Origin: Kineosporiaceae bacterium
GTDB lineage: Bacteria; Actinomycetota; Actinomycetes; Actinomycetales; Angustibacteraceae
Length of the DNA: 5,955 nt
Direction of reading: 5' to 3'
Assembly: GCA_027345905.1 (NCBI GenBank)
Contig: DAIETC010000126.1
Coordinates: forward strand, 1-5,955
Of this stretch, positions 5,500-5,955 are shown in pieces. Position numbers and translations under genes: made by a program. Under the pieces are notes generated by a model, which made no database searches, had not been told where the DNA came from, and was given only the letters and a program-made list of their open reading frames with translations. Position 1 is the first letter of the stretch. Every line of letters begins with the position of its first letter.

Positions 5500-5955
5500 A
5501 CACCAGGTCGCGGTAGTCGGCGCTCCACAGGTCCTCGTCCCCGTCCGGCAACAACAAAACCTTGTCCGGTTCGAGCGCCTCCACGGCCCCCTCGTCGTGC
5601 GTGACGAGGACGACGGCCCCGCGGTAGGTGCGCAGCGCGGCGAGCACCTCGCCACGGCTGGCCGGGTCCAGGTTGTTGGTGGGTTCGTCCAACAGCAGCA
5701 CGTTCGCGCTCGACACCACGAGCGTCGCCAGCGCCAGGCGGGTCTTCTCCCCACCGCTGAGCACGCTCACCGGCTTCTGGGCGTCGTCACCGCTGAACAG
5801 GAACGAGCCCAGCACCTTGCGCACCTCGGTGTCACCCAGGTCCGGCGCAGCCGAGCGCATGTTCTCCAGCACCGTGCGAGTGGTGTCCAAGGTCTCGTGC
5901 TCCTGCGCGTAGTAGCCCAGGAGCAGCCCGTGCCCGGGGTGCACCTGGCCGGTGT
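5489..5955 (-). CDS. ABC-F family ATPase (C-terminal fragment)
   Basis: The frame runs in from the right edge and gives the last 154 residues of a soluble duplicated-ATPase protein; the N-terminal ATPase domain, the linker and the second Walker A are outside. The fragment starts TGQVHPGHGLLLGYYAQEHE, containing the Q-loop (Q16). It then has the signature LSGGEKTRLAL (65-75), Walker B LLLDE (86-90) followed by PTNNLDP, and the switch His H119 in VTHDE. The LDEPTNNLD sequence and lack of membrane helices mark ABC-F proteins, which act on ribosomes as translation factors or, in some subgroups, as antibiotic-resistance proteins. The fragment ends shortly after the ATPase core (DLWSADYRDLVSLA), with no long C-terminal extension. 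The GTG at 5944 is internal, not a start. The subgroup cannot be decided from the fragment. The HTH gene follows after 71 bp. Confidence 0.92.
   Translation of the reverse strand, partial: TGQVHPGHGLLLGYYAQEHETLDTTRTVLENMRSAAPDLGDTEVRKVLGSFLFSGDDAQKPVSVLSGGEKTRLALATLVVSSANVLLLDEPTNNLDPASRGEVLAALRTYRGAVVLVTHDEGAVEALEPDKVLLLPDGDEDLWSADYRDLVSLA

Noticed and set aside
4762..5604. 280-residue plus-strand open frame across the exporter/HTH/ABC-F region
   Set aside because: It runs antisense to three well-supported genes and has Arg/Pro/Ser-rich composition with no recognisable domain.

Overview
The window comes from a high-GC actinobacterial chromosome. Nearly every reading frame is open because of G/C-rich third codon positions, GTG starts are common, and several encoded families (DUF3099, a Cys/His mini-protein, a 69-residue helix-turn-helix protein) look like typical actinobacterial genes. 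I cannot name the genus. I see no rRNA, tRNA, CRISPR array, insertion sequence or phage gene. It reads as ordinary, tightly packed core chromosome with eight genes, two of them cut by the window edges.

Left part (1-441, + strand): the C-terminal end of a DUF3099 membrane protein, followed after 9 bp by a 72-residue protein with a C-x4-C...C-x2-H pattern. It converges on moaA, and the junction carries an exact 13-bp tandem duplication with both stop codons in or beside it.

Middle part: moaA (minus, 432-1463; radical-SAM GTP 3',8-cyclase of molybdenum cofactor synthesis) is divergent from a SURF1-family gene (plus, 1539-2396; cytochrome oxidase assembly). The 75-bp gap holds a 6+6-bp inverted repeat. 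SURF1 is followed after 25 bp by a short-chain dehydrogenase/reductase (SDR; 2422-3186) whose YxxxK active-site positions read S-x3-R. SURF1 ends in a positively charged tail built from a 21-nt (7-residue) tandem repeat.

Right part (all minus): an ABC-F ATPase (entering from the right edge), a 69-residue HTH protein, and a 634-residue ABCB-type exporter half-transporter, in that transcriptional order with gaps of 71 and 105 bp. The exporter ends 11 bp from the SDR gene. One perfect 6-bp-stem hairpin there contains both stop codons and probably serves as a compact bidirectional 3' end.

I found no convincing evidence for a wholly new system. The best leads are the atypical SDR active site, the two compact convergent gene junctions, the uncharacterised Cys/His mini-protein, and the small HTH protein lying between two ABC-type ATPase genes.
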